A stretch of 64,000 bases of DNA from NCBI GenBank assembly GCA_035559595.1, contig DATMBF010000008.1, positions 62,001-126,000 on the forward strand. Reading direction: 5' to 3'. Positions 16,213-25,329 of this stretch are shown here, piece after piece. A model generated the notes under the pieces. The model ran no database searches and was not told the origin of the DNA. It saw only the letters and a list, made by a program, of their open reading frames with translations. The position numbers and the translations under genes were made by a program. The stretch's first letter is position 1. Each line of letters starts with the position of its first letter. Source of the stretch: DATMBF01 sp035559595 (lineage in GTDB: Bacteria > Bacteroidota > Ignavibacteria > UBA10030).

Positions 16213-19026
16213 CTAATGATGGAGAAGAGATTTCACAATGGATTCCGTTTGCTGCAATGCCTCATCAAGCTTCTGAACATCCTTTCCGCCGGCGGTTGCC
16301 ATGTGGGGTCGACCGCCGCCACCGCCACCGACAAGCTTTGCGACCGAGCCGACAACCTGCCCTGCGTTGAGCTTCTGGGAAGATAACAAATCATCTGTTA
16401 CGACGCACACTAAAGCCACTTTGTCGTCGACAATGGCGCCCAAAACGCCAACGCCACTGCCTAATTTTGTGCGTAGCGTATCGCCCAGAGATTTGAGCTC
16501 GTCCATCGTGCCGGCCTGGACCTTGGCTGCCACGAGGCGGATTCCGTTCAGGCGGATGGCATGATTGATGAGCTCATCGAGTTTGAGTGCCGCCATGCTT
16601 ACACGGAATTTCGTGAGCTCCTTCTCCAATCCCTTCCGCAGTTCGGTCAGTTCCAAGATGAGGTCTTCAAGCCTCCGCGCCTGAACCGACCGGTTCTCAA
16701 ATCTCTCTCGTAGATTTTTCGAATCAAGAAGCGAAGATTGCTTTGAGCTCTTCAGCTCATCGAGGCGCTTTTCGTAGGGAGTAAAGGATGGAGTGATCCT
16801 CACGGAAGATCCTTTGCTGATCGAACGCAGCTCATCGTTCAGCTTCGTCAGGTCTTCGAGGAGGACCACTGCAAAATCCAGCCGATCCAGAAAAGACTTC
16901 TCCTGGAGCTTAAGAAGCTCAAGCGCAAACTGATCGGTTACGGCTTCGATTCGTCGCACACCGCTCGCGACGCTTCCTTCTGATCGGAGCTTAAAGTAGC
17001 CAATTTCCGCGGTTGACGTAACGTGTGTCCCGCCGCAAAACTCTCTGCTGAAGTCTCCAAACTCGACAACATTGACACGCTCGCCATACTTATCCCCGAA
17101 AAACATCAGTGCCCCCATCTTCTTTGCCTCTTCGAACGGGATATCACGATAATGGGTAAGCGTGATCCTTTCGTTGATCTTTTCGTTGACCAGCGCCTCG
17201 ATGTCTCTGAGCTCTTCTTCAGAGACTTTCGAGAAGTGGGCGAAATCAAACCTGAGGTGGTCCGGCGCAACGAGCGAGCCCGCCTGATGAACGTGTGTGC
17301 CGAGAATCTTTCGAAGAGCGGCATGCACGAGGTGCGTTGCGGTGTGGTTCCGCATGATCGCGAGCCGACGCTCTTTTTCTACTTGTGCGATTGCTTTTTG
17401 GCCGAGGAAATCTTCGGACACGTGGTCAGCCTTGTGAATGATCAGAGTTCCATCTCTCTGTGTGTCGGTAATCCTGACAAGCTTTTGAACGACCTTGAGG
17501 ATGCCGGTATCTCCAACTTGTCCCCCGGATTCACCGTAGAACGGGGTACGGTCGAGAATCAAATACTCGTCGACAAGTTGAACAATCGTTCCTTCGTCCT
17601 CAAGCGTATCGTAGCCGGTGAATTCAGAGTGGGAAACTTGTGCTCCTTTTGCCACAACTTTGGAGCCAACCTGTGTGCCCGTGCCTTTTCCGGCTTCTCG
17701 AGAGCGCTCTCGCTGCGCTTCGAGAAGGTTGTTGAAGCCGGCTTCATCAACCGACAACCCCTTTTCTCGCGCTAACAACTGCGTCAGGTCAAGCGGAAAG
17801 CCGTAAGTATCATAAAGCTTAAAAGAATCCTCCCCACTAATCCTCTTTGACCCGCTCTTTTGGGCTTTTGCCGCGACCTGTTCGAAAATCTCCAATCCTC
17901 GGTCGAGTGTGGCGTTGAATCCTTCTTCTTCACCTTTGATGACCTTCTGAATATGCTCCTGTTTTTCCTTCACCTCCGGGAAGACCTGGCCCATCGTCTC
18001 GACAATAGTCGGAACAAGCCTGTAGATGCACGGTTCGTGCAGATCGAGAGATCGGGCGAACCGGGCCGCTCGGCGGAGAAGTCTGCGAAGAACGTATCCT
18101 CGACCCTCGTTGGAAGGCAGGGCACCGTCGGCAATGGCGAAGGTCAATGCCCGCACATGATCGGCAATGACACGGAAAGCAACATCGGTCTCGCTTTCGA
18201 GTTTGCCGGTGTATTGGCGATTGGCGATTTCTGAGATGGCGTTCAAGAGCGGTGTGAAAACATCGGTGTCGTAGTTGGATTTCTTCCGCTGGAGAACAGC
18301 GCACATACGTTCAAAGCCCATTCCCGTATCAACGTGTTTGGCGGGAAGGGGAGTGAGCTTGCCGGAAGCATCTCTGTCGTATTGAATGAAGACGAGATTC
18401 CAAATCTCCATGAGGTCCGGACGGCCCGCGTTAACAAGATCGGCTGTTGCGTTGCCATTTGGTGTCAGGTCAATATGAATCTCAGAGCAGGGTCCGCACG
18501 GCCCCGTCTCTCCCATCTCCCAAAAATTGTCCTTTTCACCAAATCTTAGAACATGGCCGGGATTGATGTCCGTGACTTTCTTCCAGAGCTCTTCCGCTTC
18601 ATCATCGTCTTTGTAGACGGTTGCCCAGAGGCGGCTTTTCGGGAGACCCCATACCTTTGTTAACAACTCCCACCCCCATTCGATAGCCTCTTTCTTGTAA
18701 TAGTCACCGAAAGACCAGTTGCCGAGCATCTCGAAGAATGTGTGATGGTAGGTGTCCCGCCCGACCTCTTCGAGGTCGTTGTGTTTGCCGCTCACACGAA
18801 TGCACTTCTGGGTGTCGGCAGCGCGCTTGTATGGGCGCCGTCCGGTTCCCAAAAAGACATCCTTGAACTGGTTCATGCCGGCATTGGTGAAAAGAAGAGT
18901 GGGATCGTCGTACGGCACGACCGGAGAGCTGGGCACGATCGTGTGTCCGCGTTCCTCAAAAAACTTCAGGAAGCTTTGGCGTATTTCGGCAGACGTCATG
19001 CTACGGTTGGGATAATTTCGCTTCAA
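16213..19026 (-). CDS. alaS: Alanyl-tRNA synthetase
   Basis: A 937-residue class II synthetase, slightly longer than the usual 870-880. The N-terminal aminoacylation domain begins SAEIRQSFLKFFEERGHTIV and contains FTNAGMNQFKDVFLG and HVDTGMGFERM. The editing domain has the zinc/catalytic signature RNHTATHLVHAAL and the second part FCGGTHV. The C-terminal DHHA1 domain ends in a glycine-rich segment (LVGGGGGGRPHMATAGG). It charges tRNA-Ala and clears mischarged Ser/Gly. It leads the GGGPS/gmhA operon and is itself 14 bases downstream of clpS. Confidence 0.97.
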   Translation of the reverse strand: MKRNYPNRSMTSAEIRQSFLKFFEERGHTIVPSSPVVPYDDPTLLFTNAGMNQFKDVFLGTGRRPYKRAADTQKCIRVSGKHNDLEEVGRDTYHHTFFEMLGNWSFGDYYKKEAIEWGWELLTKVWGLPKSRLWATVYKDDDEAEELWKKVTDINPGHVLRFGEKDNFWEMGETGPCGPCSEIHIDLTPNGNATADLVNAGRPDLMEIWNLVFIQYDRDASGKLTPLPAKHVDTGMGFERMCAVLQRKKSNYDTDVFTPLLNAISEIANRQYTGKLESETDVAFRVIADHVRALTFAIADGALPSNEGRGYVLRRLLRRAARFARSLDLHEPCIYRLVPTIVETMGQVFPEVKEKQEHIQKVIKGEEEGFNATLDRGLEIFEQVAAKAQKSGSKRISGEDSFKLYDTYGFPLDLTQLLAREKGLSVDEAGFNNLLEAQRERSREAGKGTGTQVGSKVVAKGAQVSHSEFTGYDTLEDEGTIVQLVDEYLILDRTPFYGESGGQVGDTGILKVVQKLVRITDTQRDGTLIIHKADHVSEDFLGQKAIAQVEKERRLAIMRNHTATHLVHAALRKILGTHVHQAGSLVAPDHLRFDFAHFSKVSEEELRDIEALVNEKINERITLTHYRDIPFEEAKKMGALMFFGDKYGERVNVVEFGDFSREFCGGTHVTSTAEIGYFKLRSEGSVASGVRRIEAVTDQFALELLKLQEKSFLDRLDFAVVLLEDLTKLNDELRSISKGSSVRITPSFTPYEKRLDELKSSKQSSLLDSKNLRERFENRSVQARRLEDLILELTELRKGLEKELTKFRVSMAALKLDELINHAIRLNGIRLVAAKVQAGTMDELKSLGDTLRTKLGSGVGVLGAIVDDKVALVCVVTDDLLSSQKLNAGQVVGSVAKLVGGGGGGRPHMATAGGKDVQKLDEALQQTESIVKSLLHH

Positions 19027-19040
19027 CGGTTCAAGGCTCG

Positions 19041-19349
19041 CTACACCTCAATCTGGGTGTGCAGGGCGATCTCCTCAAGAACACCCGAGACCTGAATGCA
19101 CTCATTCATCGGTCCTTCAAAAATGACCGCTTTCCCCCTCGTATGCACTTCCCACGTGAGCGCCTCGGCCTTTGTCGTGTCGCAGCGAATGGCCTTGATA
19201 ATTTGATTAATGACTTCGTCGAACGTATGGACTTCGTCGTTGAAGAGAATCACTTTGGCAGGCTCGTCGAGGAGGACATCCGTCTCCTCCTCGCGCTCAG
19301 GAGCAGGCCTTTGTTGAATTGTTTCAGAGAAAAGGAAAACTTCATTCAT
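19041..19349 (-). CDS. clpS: ClpS, adaptor for ClpAP protease
   Basis: A 102-residue protein of the ClpS family. It has an acidic flexible N terminus, then AKVILFNDEVHTFDEVINQI (the N-degron pocket Asn-Asp region) and a helix/strand end (EALTWEVHTRGKAVIFEG). It delivers N-end-rule substrates to ClpA or ClpC. It is the first gene of the minus-strand run leading to alaS. The icd terminator lies just upstream of it. Confidence 0.93.
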   Translation of the reverse strand: MNEVFLFSETIQQRPAPEREEETDVLLDEPAKVILFNDEVHTFDEVINQIIKAIRCDTTKAEALTWEVHTRGKAVIFEGPMNECIQVSGVLEEIALHTQIEV

Positions 19350-19421
19350 GCTTCTGGTAAAGAAAAATACTCAAAACTAGGGTCTCTTTCAACAATGTAC
19401 CGGTCTCTAAGCGGAGAGAAC

Positions 19422-19448
19422 AAAAAAAGCGCCGCAACCGCGACGCTT
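19422..19448 (-). terminator. Rho-independent terminator of the HIT-icd operon
   Basis: Read on the minus strand: AAGCGTCGC (19448-19440), loop GGTT, GCGGCGCTT (19435-19427). This is nine pairs including one G-U, followed by a run of six or more T. It stands about 22 bases after the icd stop and before clpS, so it separates the two minus-strand units. Confidence 0.9.
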
Positions 19449-19470
19449 CTGCAGACAATCTGATTCCTGT

Positions 19471-20718
19471 TCACATGTTTGAAATTATTGCCTCGCCGAA
19501 CTCCGAACATCGCACCTCCTTTGCTCCCTCCATCAATCGGGCGAAGTCGTAGGTGACGACCTTCGATTTGATTGTCTTCTCGAGTGCCTTGATAATCAGG
19601 TCGGCGGCTTCATTCCAACCCATGTAGCGAAGCATCATCTCTCCAGAGAGAATCACCGAGCCCGGATTCACCTTGTCTTGCCCTGCGTACTTGGGGGCTG
19701 TTCCGTGCGTTGCTTCGAAGACTGCGTAGCCGTTCTGGAAGTTGATGTTTCCGCCCGGCGCGATGCCGATTCCGCCAACTTGTGCGGCAAGAGCATCCGA
19801 GATATAGTCGCCGTTTAGATTCAACGTTGCGATCACGTCGTATTCAGCGGGCCGCGTAAGGATTTGCTGGAGGAAGTTGTCGGCAATCATGTCCTTGATG
19901 ATGATGCCGTTTGGGAGCTTTACCCAGGGACCACCATCCAGCAGCTTGCCGCCGAACTCCCGTTTGGCAAGCTCGTATCCCCAATCGCGAAAACCTCCTT
20001 CTGTAAACTTCATGATGTTCCCTTTGTGAACAAGTGTCACCGACTTTCTCTTGTTATCGATGGCATATTGAATGGCTGCGCGGATCAGTCGTTCGGAGCC
20101 TTCGACAGAAACCGGCTTCACGCCGATGCTCGAGCTCTCCGGAAAGCGAATCTTCTTCACACCCATTTCCTTGATAAGCCAGTCCACAACCTTCTTGGCT
20201 TCGGGCGTTCCAGCTTTCCATTCAATTCCCGCATAAATATCTTCGGTATTCTCGCGGAAGATCACCATATCGATCAGCTCTGGATGGCGAACCGGCGAAG
20301 GGACACCCTCAAAATAACGGACAGGCCGAAGACACACATAGAGGTCCATCATTTGCCTTAAGGCGACGTTGATGGAACGGATGCCTGTGCCGACCGGTGT
20401 TGTCAGTGGGCCTTTGATTGCTATCGTATATTCCTTGATTGCTTCGAGCGTGTCATCGTGTAGCCAGGTGTTCGGACCATACACTGCGTTGGCTTTCTCT
20501 CCGGCATAGACTTCAAACCAGATAATCGATCGTTTGCCGCCGTAAGCTTTCTTGACGGCCGCGTCAAAGACCTTCTGGGAAGCCTTCCAAATATCCGGAC
20601 CTGTTCCATCCCCCTCGATAAAGGGGACGATGGGGTTATCGGGAACGTTGAGTTTGCCGTTTGCGGCGGTGATCTTTTTCCCTGTCGTTGGAGGGGTGAG
20701 TTTCGCGTATGTTGGCAT
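19471..20718 (-). CDS. icd: NADP-dependent isocitrate dehydrogenase
   Basis: A 415-residue enzyme of E. coli Icd type. It has the substrate loop TPVGTGIRSINVALRQ (with the Ser that is phosphorylated in E. coli), IFRENTEDIYAGIEW, the metal site NLNGDYISDALAAQVGG, and GTAPKYAGQDKVNPGS, whose Lys-Tyr pair is the NADP-preferring signature. It converts isocitrate to 2-oxoglutarate in the TCA cycle. The HIT-family gene lies 4 bases upstream, so both share a transcript, closed by a strong terminator at 19422-19448. No AceK kinase gene is nearby. Confidence 0.96.
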   Translation of the reverse strand: MPTYAKLTPPTTGKKITAANGKLNVPDNPIVPFIEGDGTGPDIWKASQKVFDAAVKKAYGGKRSIIWFEVYAGEKANAVYGPNTWLHDDTLEAIKEYTIAIKGPLTTPVGTGIRSINVALRQMMDLYVCLRPVRYFEGVPSPVRHPELIDMVIFRENTEDIYAGIEWKAGTPEAKKVVDWLIKEMGVKKIRFPESSSIGVKPVSVEGSERLIRAAIQYAIDNKRKSVTLVHKGNIMKFTEGGFRDWGYELAKREFGGKLLDGGPWVKLPNGIIIKDMIADNFLQQILTRPAEYDVIATLNLNGDYISDALAAQVGGIGIAPGGNINFQNGYAVFEATHGTAPKYAGQDKVNPGSVILSGEMMLRYMGWNEAADLIIKALEKTIKSKVVTYDFARLMEGAKEVRCSEFGEAIISNM

Positions 20719-20722
20719 GGGT

Positions 20723-21157
20723 CTAGTAGTCCTTGGAAGAAATTGTCGTAATGTTTTGTCGGATGAGATCTCCGTATTTCCTCATCTCTCCGTTTGCGTA
20801 CTTCTTGAGTTCCAAAACAAATCGAATGTTGTCGTTCTTGTACCGCGGTGTGATATGAAAATGGAAATGGAATACCGATTGTCCGGCAATCCGGCCGTTG
20901 TTGGAAAAGATGTTGAACCCCTCAAGTTTCAACGCGCGGGTCATCGCCTTCGCAACGACTTGGACAGCTTCCATCATCTTCTGAAATGTGACGGGCGGCA
21001 ATGCGAGGAAGTCGCTGCAATGCACTTTCGGAAGCACGAGGGCATGACCATGGTGGATGGGGTTAATATCGAGAATAGCAAGGGCCTGCTCGTTTTCGAA
21101 AAGGATTTCAGCATCGAGAGTCCGATTGACAATCTTGCAGAAAACACAAGCATTCAT
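20723..21157 (-). CDS. HIT-family (histidine triad) hydrolase
   Basis: A 144-residue protein beginning CVFCKIVNRTLDAEILFEN, with the mid motif INPIHHGHALVLPKVH and the histidine triad HFHFHITPRY near residue 115. HIT proteins hydrolyse nucleotide phosphoramidates or dinucleoside polyphosphates. The CxxC in the first residues is typical of zinc-binding bacterial HIT proteins. It is probably the first gene of the icd operon, read from the divergent promoter region at 21214-21242. Confidence 0.93.
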   Translation of the reverse strand: MNACVFCKIVNRTLDAEILFENEQALAILDINPIHHGHALVLPKVHCSDFLALPPVTFQKMMEAVQVVAKAMTRALKLEGFNIFSNNGRIAGQSVFHFHFHITPRYKNDNIRFVLELKKYANGEMRKYGDLIRQNITTISSKDY

Positions 21158-21213
21158 GGAATGGAGGCGCGGAAGCTTATGAAAGGAATCTTCAGCGGGA
21201 CGTTAACTGAGAA

Positions 21214-21242
21214 AACCTACTAAAAAAACGCTCGAAAGTCAA
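21214..21242 (-). promoter_or_regulatory. Candidate promoter for the HIT-icd operon
   Basis: On the minus strand TTGACT (21242-21237) and TAGGTT (21219-21214) are separated by 17 bases, upstream of the HIT ATG at 21157. The -10 is only moderate. It lies back to back with the plus-strand promoter at 21253-21281. Confidence 0.42.
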
Positions 21243-21252
21243 AGAACCTGCC

Positions 21253-21281
21253 TTGATTCTCCTGCACTGATTTGGTATATT
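21253..21281 (+). promoter_or_regulatory. Candidate sigma-70-type promoter for the TPR lipoprotein gene
   Basis: TTGATT (21253-21258) and TATATT (21276-21281) with a 17-base spacer, about 40 bases upstream of the ATG at 21321. Both hexamers are close to consensus. Confidence 0.55.
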
Positions 21282-21320
21282 GCCAAGCACATTTTCCACC
21301 ACAAGGGTAAGGTAAAGCAC

Positions 21321-22706
21321 ATGACTCTGTACAACGTGAAGTTTCTCTTTGTGCTGCTGATTGGAGCGCTGATGCTTCAGGCGTTTCAATGCGGATCGCC
21401 GGAGTTCACGGGCGCTAAGCTCCAGATGCAGCAGAAAAACTACAAAGAAGCTATCCGATTACTCGAAATCGAGGTTGCGAAGAATCCCGGCAATGAAGAA
21501 GCATGGTTTCTGCTCGGTAATTTGAAGGCGGATGAGGAAGATTATGAAGGGATGAATGTGGCGTTTGAGGCGGCGCTCAAGATATCGCCAAGGTATCAGC
21601 AGGATATCAAGAATGTTCGATTTAATCGGTGGGGACAGCATTTGAATCAGGGGGTGAACTACCTGGAACAGGCAAGCGCCGACTCTGCCCACTACTACGA
21701 GAAATCCGTCGAGGCATTGAAAAAAGCTGCCGCAGCGTGGCCAGATACAGCGTTGACTTATAAGTATATTGGTTACGCGTACAACAACAAGGGGGACTTC
21801 AAGGAAGCAATCGCTTATTACAAGAAGGCGTGGGAGATGGGGAAAGATGTTGAAGCCCTCAAACGTGCGGCCAATCTCCATATCCACCAAGGTTCTGAGC
21901 ACAAGTTGAAGTTTGAGCAGGAAAATGCCGATGCGCTCAAGGGAGCCCGGAACCTCGCCGAAGTCAAGCAGAATACACGGAAATCCGATGTCATGAGAAT
22001 CCTTGGTGCACCGGACAATATCAAGAAGGGTCCGCGCGGTACGAAGAAGGAAGATTGGACGTACAGACGCTACAACCTCGTGCTGACCATTGACAACGAC
22101 CGTGTAACGAGCAAGACCTTGAGCGCGCCGTACACACCGAAGATCGACTCGAGTAACCATAAAAAAGCGATGGAGGAGTTCACTGCTGCAATTGAAGCGT
22201 TAGAGATGGCAAAGGCTGAAGACCCGAAGGACAATGAAACACTGCGACTCTTGCTCAGAGCGTATGTAGAAGCCGACAGACTTGATGAGGCAACCACGAC
22301 ATTCCGACAAGCCATTGTCAACGACCCCAACGACAAGGTAAATCGCTATATCCTGGGGGTTCTCCTCCGAACGAAAGGGGATTACGACGGCGCGATCGAA
22401 CAGTTTGGCGAGGCTCTGAAGATCGATCCTGAGTACGTAGATGCGTTGTTCGATCTTGGGGCCACTTATTACAACTGGGGCGTCGAGTTAATTCGAGCTG
22501 CAGAGGATAAAGGCGAAGAACCAACAGCCTTTAAGGAGAAGTTTGAAAAGGCTCTCCCCTATATGGAGAAAGTGCAAACCATGAAGAAGGAGGATGCGAC
22601 AGTCTGGGAGACGTTGGGGACGATCTATGCGCGGCTCGGATTGCAGGACAAGGCAGTGAAGGCGTTCGACGAAGCCGATAAACTGCGGAAAGGGAGTAAT
22701 CGTTAA
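21321..22706 (+). CDS. TPR lipoprotein with an embedded BamE/SmpA-like domain
   Basis: A 461-residue protein with a lipoprotein signal (hydrophobic residues 7-22, lipobox ending LQAFQC, Cys24). Residues 25-200 are TPR repeats. A segment near residues 213-270 resembles the BamE/SmpA fold: LAEVKQNTRKSDVMRILGAP, then a WTYRRYNLVLTI strand pair and a following DRVTSK turn, the usual layout of a short helix pair plus three-stranded sheet. Residues about 280-455 return to TPRs (RYILGVLLRTKGDYDGAIEQ). It is likely tethered to the periplasmic face of the outer membrane and may scaffold envelope proteins. The BamE-like call is by pattern only. Confidence 0.85.
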   Translation: MTLYNVKFLFVLLIGALMLQAFQCGSPEFTGAKLQMQQKNYKEAIRLLEIEVAKNPGNEEAWFLLGNLKADEEDYEGMNVAFEAALKISPRYQQDIKNVRFNRWGQHLNQGVNYLEQASADSAHYYEKSVEALKKAAAAWPDTALTYKYIGYAYNNKGDFKEAIAYYKKAWEMGKDVEALKRAANLHIHQGSEHKLKFEQENADALKGARNLAEVKQNTRKSDVMRILGAPDNIKKGPRGTKKEDWTYRRYNLVLTIDNDRVTSKTLSAPYTPKIDSSNHKKAMEEFTAAIEALEMAKAEDPKDNETLRLLLRAYVEADRLDEATTTFRQAIVNDPNDKVNRYILGVLLRTKGDYDGAIEQFGEALKIDPEYVDALFDLGATYYNWGVELIRAAEDKGEEPTAFKEKFEKALPYMEKVQTMKKEDATVWETLGTIYARLGLQDKAVKAFDEADKLRKGSNR

Positions 22707-22729
22707 ACGAAATAGAGTCGAAATGAGGC

Positions 22730-22763
22730 TGTGCCCATCGAATGGTTTCGTGCGATGGGCACA
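22730..22763 (+). promoter_or_regulatory. Perfect 11-bp hairpin upstream of the DUF3467 gene
   Basis: TGTGCCCATCG (22730-22740) pairs exactly with CGATGGGCACA (22753-22763) across a 12-base loop, in the 80-base gap between the TPR lipoprotein and DUF3467 genes. No T run follows, so it is a poor intrinsic terminator. It may be an mRNA processing or stabilising hairpin. It ends 11 bases before the ribosome binding site. Confidence 0.5.
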
Positions 22764-22786
22764 ATGTCTTCAGAAGGAGCGTACCG

Positions 22787-23113
22787 ATGGGTGACGTAGT
22801 CCAGCAGCAACAGATCAATATCGAGCTTGGCGAGAAGGAGGCGGAGGGGATCTACAGCAACCTTGCCATTATCACGCATTCTCCGGCGGAGTTTGTTATT
22901 GATTTCACTCGCGTTCTTCCCGGAGTCCCCAAGGCCAAAGTTCACGCGCGCATTGTGATGACTCCCCAGCATACCAAGATGCTGTTGAATGCGTTAAAGG
23001 ATAACATCGAGAAGTATGAAAAGAAGTTTGGGGAAATTAAGATCAGTGGTGAAGTCGTTGGCGGCCCGATGATGGGGTTTCAGCCTCCGCCCAAGGACGA
23101 AAAGTTTCATTAA
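22787..23113 (+). CDS. DUF3467 protein
   Basis: A 108-residue cytosolic protein with the DUF3467 pattern: an early INIELGEKEAEGIYSNLA strand, then EFVIDFTRVLPG, RIVMTPQHTKMLLNAL and a helical end. The start at 22787 is chosen over the one at 22742 because AGAAGGAG lies 8 bases before it and family members begin near here. The earlier start would run through the hairpin at 22730-22763. The function of the family is not established. It is followed directly by the lipoprotein gene. Confidence 0.88.
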   Translation: MGDVVQQQQINIELGEKEAEGIYSNLAIITHSPAEFVIDFTRVLPGVPKAKVHARIVMTPQHTKMLLNALKDNIEKYEKKFGEIKISGEVVGGPMMGFQPPPKDEKFH

Positions 23114-25327
23114 TTGAGGGGAATCCGGTTGAAATCCGGAACCCGGCTCATATCTGTAAAGCCTCCCGAATCTTCTTCAACCACATCAGTGGGAGAATCT
23201 CTCTCTAGCGTGGCAAACCTCTATTCAACTCGCGCATCAACCCTCACCGTTGCGGTGCTTCTGACTGCCGTCGTGACGGGGGGAATTCAGTGTATTGAAG
23301 CTCCGCTTGCGCCCGTTGCGCCGGCCTCGACAATTGAGCTCAGCATTCCACTCGTTGACAGAACACGGTCCGGCGAAGATCTTGTCGAAAAAGGTGGAGC
23401 GTTGCGCATCGGTTCCGATGGCGGATTTGTGTACGAGGCAAACGAGACCTTCACGCCAATCGCGTTGCCCACAATTACGGTTACGCCGCGACCAAGCAGT
23501 CAGCAAGTGAGTGTGGGGAGATTTAGCATCGGAGCGTTGCCGCCTGTGTCTCAAACCCTACAACCCTTGCCGCAAGGGACCTATACTCCTTTTATCCCAT
23601 CAGGGAGTGTCACGGTACCCGCCTCAAGTCTGCCTCAATTCTCTAATTTTGATTATGTGGCAATCTCTTCGGGAACACTTTCACTTCAAATTACCAACAA
23701 CTATCCGTTCACCATTGAGCTTCCCGATACCTTGTTGCTCAAGAATGATTCGTCTAGTCCACTCGATACAAATAGTGTTGCAGCATTTTTCTTTGCGGAC
23801 TCTATAGCCCAAGGACAGTCGAGAACCGCTACGTCGAATTTGAGTGGAAAACTCCTTCGCTCCGGGTTACGGATCGCCCCATTTCGTCTTAACAATCGTC
23901 AGTCGAGCGGGTCGGTAACAATCGACGCAAACAGCGGGATCTCGTTTCAGTTTAGCTCCGCAACGCTCACCGCCGATAGCGCATCAGCCGAGATTCCCTC
24001 CCAGACTGTTGTCCCAATCGATAGTGCAGAAATAGAAATCGATGACTCGGTCTCGATAACGTCGGCCACGTTCAAGGGTGGAACTCTCACGACAAGAATC
24101 GTCAATAACCTTGGTGTCACTGTGGGGGTCTTCTTGCGCTTTGCAGATTTTGTGAACAAGCAAACGGGCGCCCCGTTCGAGATCAATCGATCCATTGACC
24201 CGGCTACCACCTTCATTCAAACCATCAATGCATCCGACTATCGGATCTCAATGTCCCCACAACAGCTTGGAACGAGACTTCGCTATACCGTTGGAATAAA
24301 TACGATCTCGTCGACAAACAAAGTTACCATTCGTGCTAGCGATTTTATCCGTGCAGAACTTATTCCCGGCGGGGGACCTTTCGGTGTGGAGTCGGTGACG
24401 GGAAGGATTAAACCAACCTACGTGAATATCAACACGGGAGCGAGCGGGGTCTATGACCTCGGAGAGGCGCAGAAGAAGTTCTCTGGTCAATTCAAGTTCG
24501 ATTCCATCCGCATTGCGCTGAAGCTTCCGATTACCGGCAGCTTTGTGACAGACTACGATTTCTACCTCGTTGCACAAAACCGCAGAGTCACGCCAAATGT
24601 CATCGACTCCATCAGAATGCCGGTGAACTCTGTTCTCGGAAGGCGGAGGATCAAGCCCGCTCTGATTGGTCCACCGCCCGAACTTGTCCTCGACAAATCC
24701 TCAAACTTCGATGACTTCCTTGGACGATTTTTCCCGAATCTTCCCGACACATTCATCGTCCGCGGATATGTTCTTTTGAATCCCCCCGAAGTCTTTCCGA
24801 CAGATGAGGGGATTCAGTCCATTTGGGATACAACGAAAATTTATCCGAGTGTGGGACTGACGTTCCCATCCAGACTTGGTCTTGCCGGCGGTGTTGTCAC
24901 CGATACGATCGATCTCGGCAATAGCGCAAAGTTCCCCAAGGATTTTGTGAACTCCCTGAAGAGCGGCACAATGTTTCTTGAAATCACGAACGGGCTCGGT
25001 ATCCAGCTTTCCTTCCGGTCGTTTCTCATCAACACTGCCGGTGCCCGGCGCGACACCATCCTGCGAATTCCGATCGATACATCAAGGACAATCCTTGCTG
25101 CTCAGGTTGACGGTGCCGGGTATGTTTCGAGCCCACGCACAAGCGCATTTTCCGTTACCCTCACGGGCAACGACCTGGCGAAGTTCGATCTCGCGAATAT
25201 CATGGGTATCCGACTCGATATCGAAACCTCGGGGGGTGGAAATACTCCGATCAAACTTCGAAGTACCGACTTCCTGCAAATCAAGGCTTCGATGAATGTG
25301 CAATATACGGTGAACAAACCGAAATAA
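23114..25327 (+). CDS. Large putative surface lipoprotein, unknown family
   Basis: The frame opens with TTG at 23114 (737 residues) and has no ATG early on. A better start may be GTG at 23210, giving a short charged N terminus, a hydrophobic stretch (TLTVAVLLTAVVTGGIQC) and a lipobox-like Cys. The mature part is rich in Ser/Thr and short beta strands with repeated ITNN/ITNG-type turns (SLQITNNYPFTIELPD; MFLEITNGLGIQLSF), suggesting repeated beta-sandwich domains. I recognise no named family. The next gene, an outer-membrane barrel, begins 2 bases after its stop, so the pair probably forms a lipoprotein-barrel complex at the outer membrane. The start choice is uncertain. Confidence 0.78.
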   Translation: MRGIRLKSGTRLISVKPPESSSTTSVGESLSSVANLYSTRASTLTVAVLLTAVVTGGIQCIEAPLAPVAPASTIELSIPLVDRTRSGEDLVEKGGALRIGSDGGFVYEANETFTPIALPTITVTPRPSSQQVSVGRFSIGALPPVSQTLQPLPQGTYTPFIPSGSVTVPASSLPQFSNFDYVAISSGTLSLQITNNYPFTIELPDTLLLKNDSSSPLDTNSVAAFFFADSIAQGQSRTATSNLSGKLLRSGLRIAPFRLNNRQSSGSVTIDANSGISFQFSSATLTADSASAEIPSQTVVPIDSAEIEIDDSVSITSATFKGGTLTTRIVNNLGVTVGVFLRFADFVNKQTGAPFEINRSIDPATTFIQTINASDYRISMSPQQLGTRLRYTVGINTISSTNKVTIRASDFIRAELIPGGGPFGVESVTGRIKPTYVNINTGASGVYDLGEAQKKFSGQFKFDSIRIALKLPITGSFVTDYDFYLVAQNRRVTPNVIDSIRMPVNSVLGRRRIKPALIGPPPELVLDKSSNFDDFLGRFFPNLPDTFIVRGYVLLNPPEVFPTDEGIQSIWDTTKIYPSVGLTFPSRLGLAGGVVTDTIDLGNSAKFPKDFVNSLKSGTMFLEITNGLGIQLSFRSFLINTAGARRDTILRIPIDTSRTILAAQVDGAGYVSSPRTSAFSVTLTGNDLAKFDLANIMGIRLDIETSGGGNTPIKLRSTDFLQIKASMNVQYTVNKPK

Positions 25328-25329
25328 GG

